In this document: piece after piece, positions 5,538-8,008 of the stretch
Layout of the letters: every line of letters begins with the position of its first letter
How positions within the stretch are numbered: the stretch's first letter is position 1
NCBI GenBank assembly: GCA_944325615.1
Contig: CALVAU010000109.1
Span: forward strand, 1 to 8,008
DNA length: 8,008 nt
From: Candidatus Gastranaerophilales bacterium
GTDB taxonomy: Bacteria; Cyanobacteriota; Vampirovibrionia; Gastranaerophilales; Gastranaerophilaceae
Direction of reading: 5' to 3'
Position numbers and translations under genes: made by a program
Notes under the pieces: model-generated
The model's input: the letters and a program-made list of their open reading frames with translations, nothing else
Told to the model about the DNA's origin: nothing
Database searches by the model: none

Positions 5538-5596
5538 TGCTTTCTACCTCTCTTCTTTTTAATGAGTAATATAATATCATATTTTTATTTAGTTGT

Positions 5597-6940
5597 CTAT
5601 TTTCCGGCAATAATAACCGTAAAATCTGAACCGTTGCAGAAATTATTTACAGGTTCATATACAAATTGATAACCGATTATCGAAGGTGTTTTCTTCTTTA
5701 ACCAGTTGAAGTATTCGTTTGTAATTTTATTTGAATGAGCAACAAACTGAGTATGAGTTTTTGTTACATGTCCTGTACATACAACATTTATACCTAAAGT
5801 TGTTAATTGTTCTTTTATAAGATTTGCTTCTTCTTCATTTCCTGTTGAATACATAATGCCTGCATTCACTTGAGACATATCTTCAGGATTAACTTTTTCT
5901 CTGTATATAAGTCTGTTTACAACTTCTTGAGTTTTTTCAGGGTCTAAGATCCAGTAGCTTATATAGCCTTTTTTATTTGGAGCACCAGGAAGCATTGCAA
6001 TTTCAATCTTGTCCATATCAAGGTGTTTTGCAAGTCCTGCGTATTGTGATAACTCATAAAAAGACATATTTGTCTTAATATATTTATTTGCGACATTTAT
6101 AATTTCAGGTAGTTTAGTGATTGTCTCAGGTTTTTTAAGAGCTTCCATCATACCTCTTATAAACCATTGTTGACGTTGAGTTCTGCCTATATCACCCATA
6201 GGATCATGTCTGAATCTTAAGTATCCAACGACCTCTTTTCCACTTAGGTGATTTGTACCTTTAGTAAGATTTATGAATAATTTACCTGAATAATCATTGT
6301 AGTGCATATTTTTTTCGACATAAATATCTACTCCGCCGAGAGTATCTATAATTTCTTCTACAGCTTTGTCGTGTACCATGATGTATCTGTCAATTTTTAC
6401 ACCTAAGGTATCTTCAATTGTTTTTATAGTCATTCCTATACCGCCTATTGCGTGAGCGGCATTAATTTTTTGAACTCCATGATCATCAGGAAGATATACC
6501 TTACTATCTCTTGGAATTGATAATGCGTTTAGAGATTTTGTTCTTGGATCAATATTCATTAAAATAATTGTATCGGTACGAGTGCCTTCCCAAGGGTCGG
6601 TTCCTTCCCCGTTTGAATCTACGCCTAAAAGTAATATATTTCTTCTTTTTGCGCCAAAAGGAAATGAAAAATCTGCTTTGTGCTTTGTGTCATTATCTTT
6701 TGATAAATTTACGAAAAGCTGAGTAATAACATTGTCTTTTCCCAAGTGCTCTTCGAGAAATTCTTGATTATCAGCCAAAATAAAAAAGCTTAAAGCCCCA
6801 CCTATTATAAGTATTGTAAGCACCATTACAGTTCTTAAAAATTTTGAGCTTTCTTGTTTTCTTAGTTTTGCTTGTCTGATATAACTATCGCTATGAGGTG
6901 TTTGACTTCTTCTTGGTCCTTTTGGTGTGTCTGTTTTCAT
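5597..6940 (-). CDS. LCP (LytR-CpsA-Psr) family envelope glycopolymer ligase
   Basis: LCP proteins transfer polyprenyl-phosphate-linked glycopolymers (teichoic acids, capsule, other wall polysaccharides) to peptidoglycan. The 447-residue product has a basic cytoplasmic tail (1-35), one membrane helix (about 36-56) and an outside LCP domain (about 100-270). That domain contains NILLLGVDS, RTDTIIL (R121, D123), SIPRDS (R144), KINAAHAIGG and the RFRHDPMGDIGRTQRQQ block (242-258). These arginines and aspartates are the usual pyrophosphate and Mg2+ ligands. A C-terminal LytR_C-like domain (about 356-446) starts VNAGIMYSTGNEEEA and ends FTVIIAGK. Length suits an LCP plus LytR_C protein. AAGGAT lies 7 bases before the start. 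It stands between mgtE and lemA on one strand. The polymer it attaches is unknown. A Mg2+ need agrees with, but does not prove, a link to mgtE. Confidence 0.94.
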   Translation of the reverse strand: MKTDTPKGPRRSQTPHSDSYIRQAKLRKQESSKFLRTVMVLTILIIGGALSFFILADNQEFLEEHLGKDNVITQLFVNLSKDNDTKHKADFSFPFGAKRRNILLLGVDSNGEGTDPWEGTRTDTIILMNIDPRTKSLNALSIPRDSKVYLPDDHGVQKINAAHAIGGIGMTIKTIEDTLGVKIDRYIMVHDKAVEEIIDTLGGVDIYVEKNMHYNDYSGKLFINLTKGTNHLSGKEVVGYLRFRHDPMGDIGRTQRQQWFIRGMMEALKKPETITKLPEIINVANKYIKTNMSFYELSQYAGLAKHLDMDKIEIAMLPGAPNKKGYISYWILDPEKTQEVVNRLIYREKVNPEDMSQVNAGIMYSTGNEEEANLIKEQLTTLGINVVCTGHVTKTHTQFVAHSNKITNEYFNWLKKKTPSIIGYQFVYEPVNNFCNGSDFTVIIAGK

Positions 6941-6977
6941 GATATATCCTTGTGTTCTTCTATAATATTAATATCAT

Positions 6978-7005
6978 ATTATATATTTATTATTTGCATA
7001 TACAA
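6978..7005 (-). promoter_or_regulatory. Predicted promoter of the LCP-lemA unit
   Basis: In the 81-base gap after mgtE the minus strand carries TTGTAT (7005-7000), a 16-base spacer and a perfect TATAAT (6983-6978), placing the start near 6971 with a leader of about 30 bases. No terminator hairpin is seen after mgtE, so read-through from mgtE may add to it. The region is very AT-rich, which raises the chance of false matches. Confidence 0.5.
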
Positions 7006-7021
7006 TAATTTAATGATTTTA

Positions 7022-8008
7022 TCAGATGACTTTGAGTAAAAATGTTGATACCAAAGAAAAATATACAACAAGTCCGACGACATCTATTGTTGTTGCAATA
7101 ACAGGACCTGATGCAACAGCAGGATCAACATTAATTGATTTAAGTGCAAATGGAGTGAATGTGCCGATAATTGTTGCCATCGTCATATTTATTGTCATTG
7201 CGATTCCAACTACAATCCCAAGCTCAATGTTATGCTGCCAGCCCCAAGTTACCATTGTAACTAGCATTCCAAATATGGTACCGATAATCAGACCTACAAA
7301 CATTTCTCTAATAATATGGTGAAAAGCTGAACTTAACGTAACTTGCCCTGTAGAAAGTCCGCGCACCATCAATGTGATACTTTGGGTTCCGATATTTCCG
7401 CCAAGACCCGCAAGTAATGGCATAAAAATTGCAATTATAGGCAGTGCTGCAATTGTATGGTCAAAGTGATGAGCAACATTAACGGCTATAAATTCACCTA
7501 ATAATGTGATAAAAAGCCAAGGAGTTCTTGCTCTTATGGCGTTTAAGATATTACCTGATAAAATTTCATCTTCATCAACAACTTCAGTTGAAATACCTGA
7601 AGATTGGTAGATTTCTTCTGTCGTTTCTTCTTCAAACAAGTCGTGAACGTCATCCCAAGTAATCATCCCTTTGAGTCTGTTGTACAAGTCAACTACCGGT
7701 AATGCGTTATATTGGTATTTCATGAATTCATCTGTAATATAATCACTGTAATCATCTACGTGTAATTTTACAATATCTGAAATCATGATATCTTCGACTT
7801 TTTTATTTACAGGTGATGTCAAAAGTTTTCTCAAAGAAACAACGCCTAAGAGGTGATTTTGCTTATCAACTACATAAATATAATAAAGCTCAAGATTGTC
7901 TCTTTCAGCTTTAATTCTTATGTAATTTAATACATCCTGTACACTCATGTCAGAATTTACCGTAAGTACAACTGGGTTCATAATACCGCCTGCGGTATCT
8001 TCGTTGTA
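7022..8008 (-). CDS. mgtE: Magnesium transporter MgtE, 5' end outside window
   Basis: MgtE is a homodimeric, Mg2+-gated Mg2+ channel of the inner membrane. The 329 codons seen (numbered from the window edge) begin with YNEDTAGGIMNP, the conserved junction between the N domain and the CBS pair. The frame therefore continues past 8008, and the ATG at 7981 is internal. Two CBS domains (about 20-125) form the cytoplasmic Mg2+ sensor. A linker (about 125-160) leads to a five-helix membrane domain with the family blocks GGNIGTQS (203-210), VRGLSTGQV and DPAVASGPVIATTIDVVG. The Asp in TTID (309) corresponds to the pore aspartate of Thermus MgtE. Missing is the roughly 130-residue N domain. It ends TGA with no terminator visible before the LCP gene. 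Any Mg2+-responsive leader would lie outside the window. Confidence 0.95.
   Translation of the reverse strand, partial: YNEDTAGGIMNPVVLTVNSDMSVQDVLNYIRIKAERDNLELYYIYVVDKQNHLLGVVSLRKLLTSPVNKKVEDIMISDIVKLHVDDYSDYITDEFMKYQYNALPVVDLYNRLKGMITWDDVHDLFEEETTEEIYQSSGISTEVVDEDEILSGNILNAIRARTPWLFITLLGEFIAVNVAHHFDHTIAALPIIAIFMPLLAGLGGNIGTQSITLMVRGLSTGQVTLSSAFHHIIREMFVGLIIGTIFGMLVTMVTWGWQHNIELGIVVGIAMTINMTMATIIGTFTPFALKSINVDPAVASGPVIATTIDVVGLVVYFSLVSTFLLKVI

Noticed and set aside
5221..5562. Plus-strand open frame of 113 codons opposite lemA
   Set aside because: It lies antisense to the well-supported lemA frame, has no ribosome site and no recognisable domain.
7026..7322. Plus-strand open frame of 98 codons opposite mgtE
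   Set aside because: It is antisense to the conserved membrane domain of mgtE; its hydrophobic composition mirrors the opposite strand.

Overview
The window is AT-rich bacterial chromosome, carrying mostly housekeeping and cell-envelope genes. Both tRNA genes lack an encoded CCA tail. Thymidylate is made by the flavin-dependent ThyX, at least in this neighbourhood, and an LCP envelope ligase sits next to LemA. Together with the low GC this fits a non-photosynthetic relative of cyanobacteria (Melainabacteria/Vampirovibrionia, e.g. gut Gastranaerophilales). That placement is an inference from composition and gene content; no marker here proves it, and other low-GC lineages remain possible.

Left part (1-825, mostly minus strand). 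The window opens inside a minus-strand gene whose N-terminus is a membrane anchor followed by a CHASE2 extracellular sensor domain; its output domain lies off the edge. Just upstream of it is a possible 55-residue ORF. An AT-rich divergent intergenic region separates these from rpmE.

Plus-strand block (735-3149). A promoter drives rpmE (zinc-type ribosomal protein L31), which ends in a strong intrinsic terminator. It is followed by thyX and, 21 bases later, by a YuiF-like ion-coupled permease, so the last two are probably one operon.

Middle (3139-4841). Two minus-strand tRNA-Arg genes, anticodons CCU and CCG, flank a single plus-strand gene for a 403-residue protein. That protein has an HNH-nuclease-like signature split by an insertion of about 195 residues. 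It is the least understood gene here and the best candidate for something new. A 51-residue ORF may lie downstream of the first tRNA.

Right part (4855-8008, minus strand). In transcription order: mgtE (Mg2+ transporter, 5' end off the window), an LCP (LytR-CpsA-Psr) protein, and lemA, closed by a 15-bp terminator hairpin. The tRNA-Arg(CCG) promoter appears to be built into that hairpin, with its -35 box in and next to the loop. The three protein genes concern the envelope: magnesium uptake, attachment of glycopolymers to peptidoglycan, and a membrane-anchored helical LemA protein.
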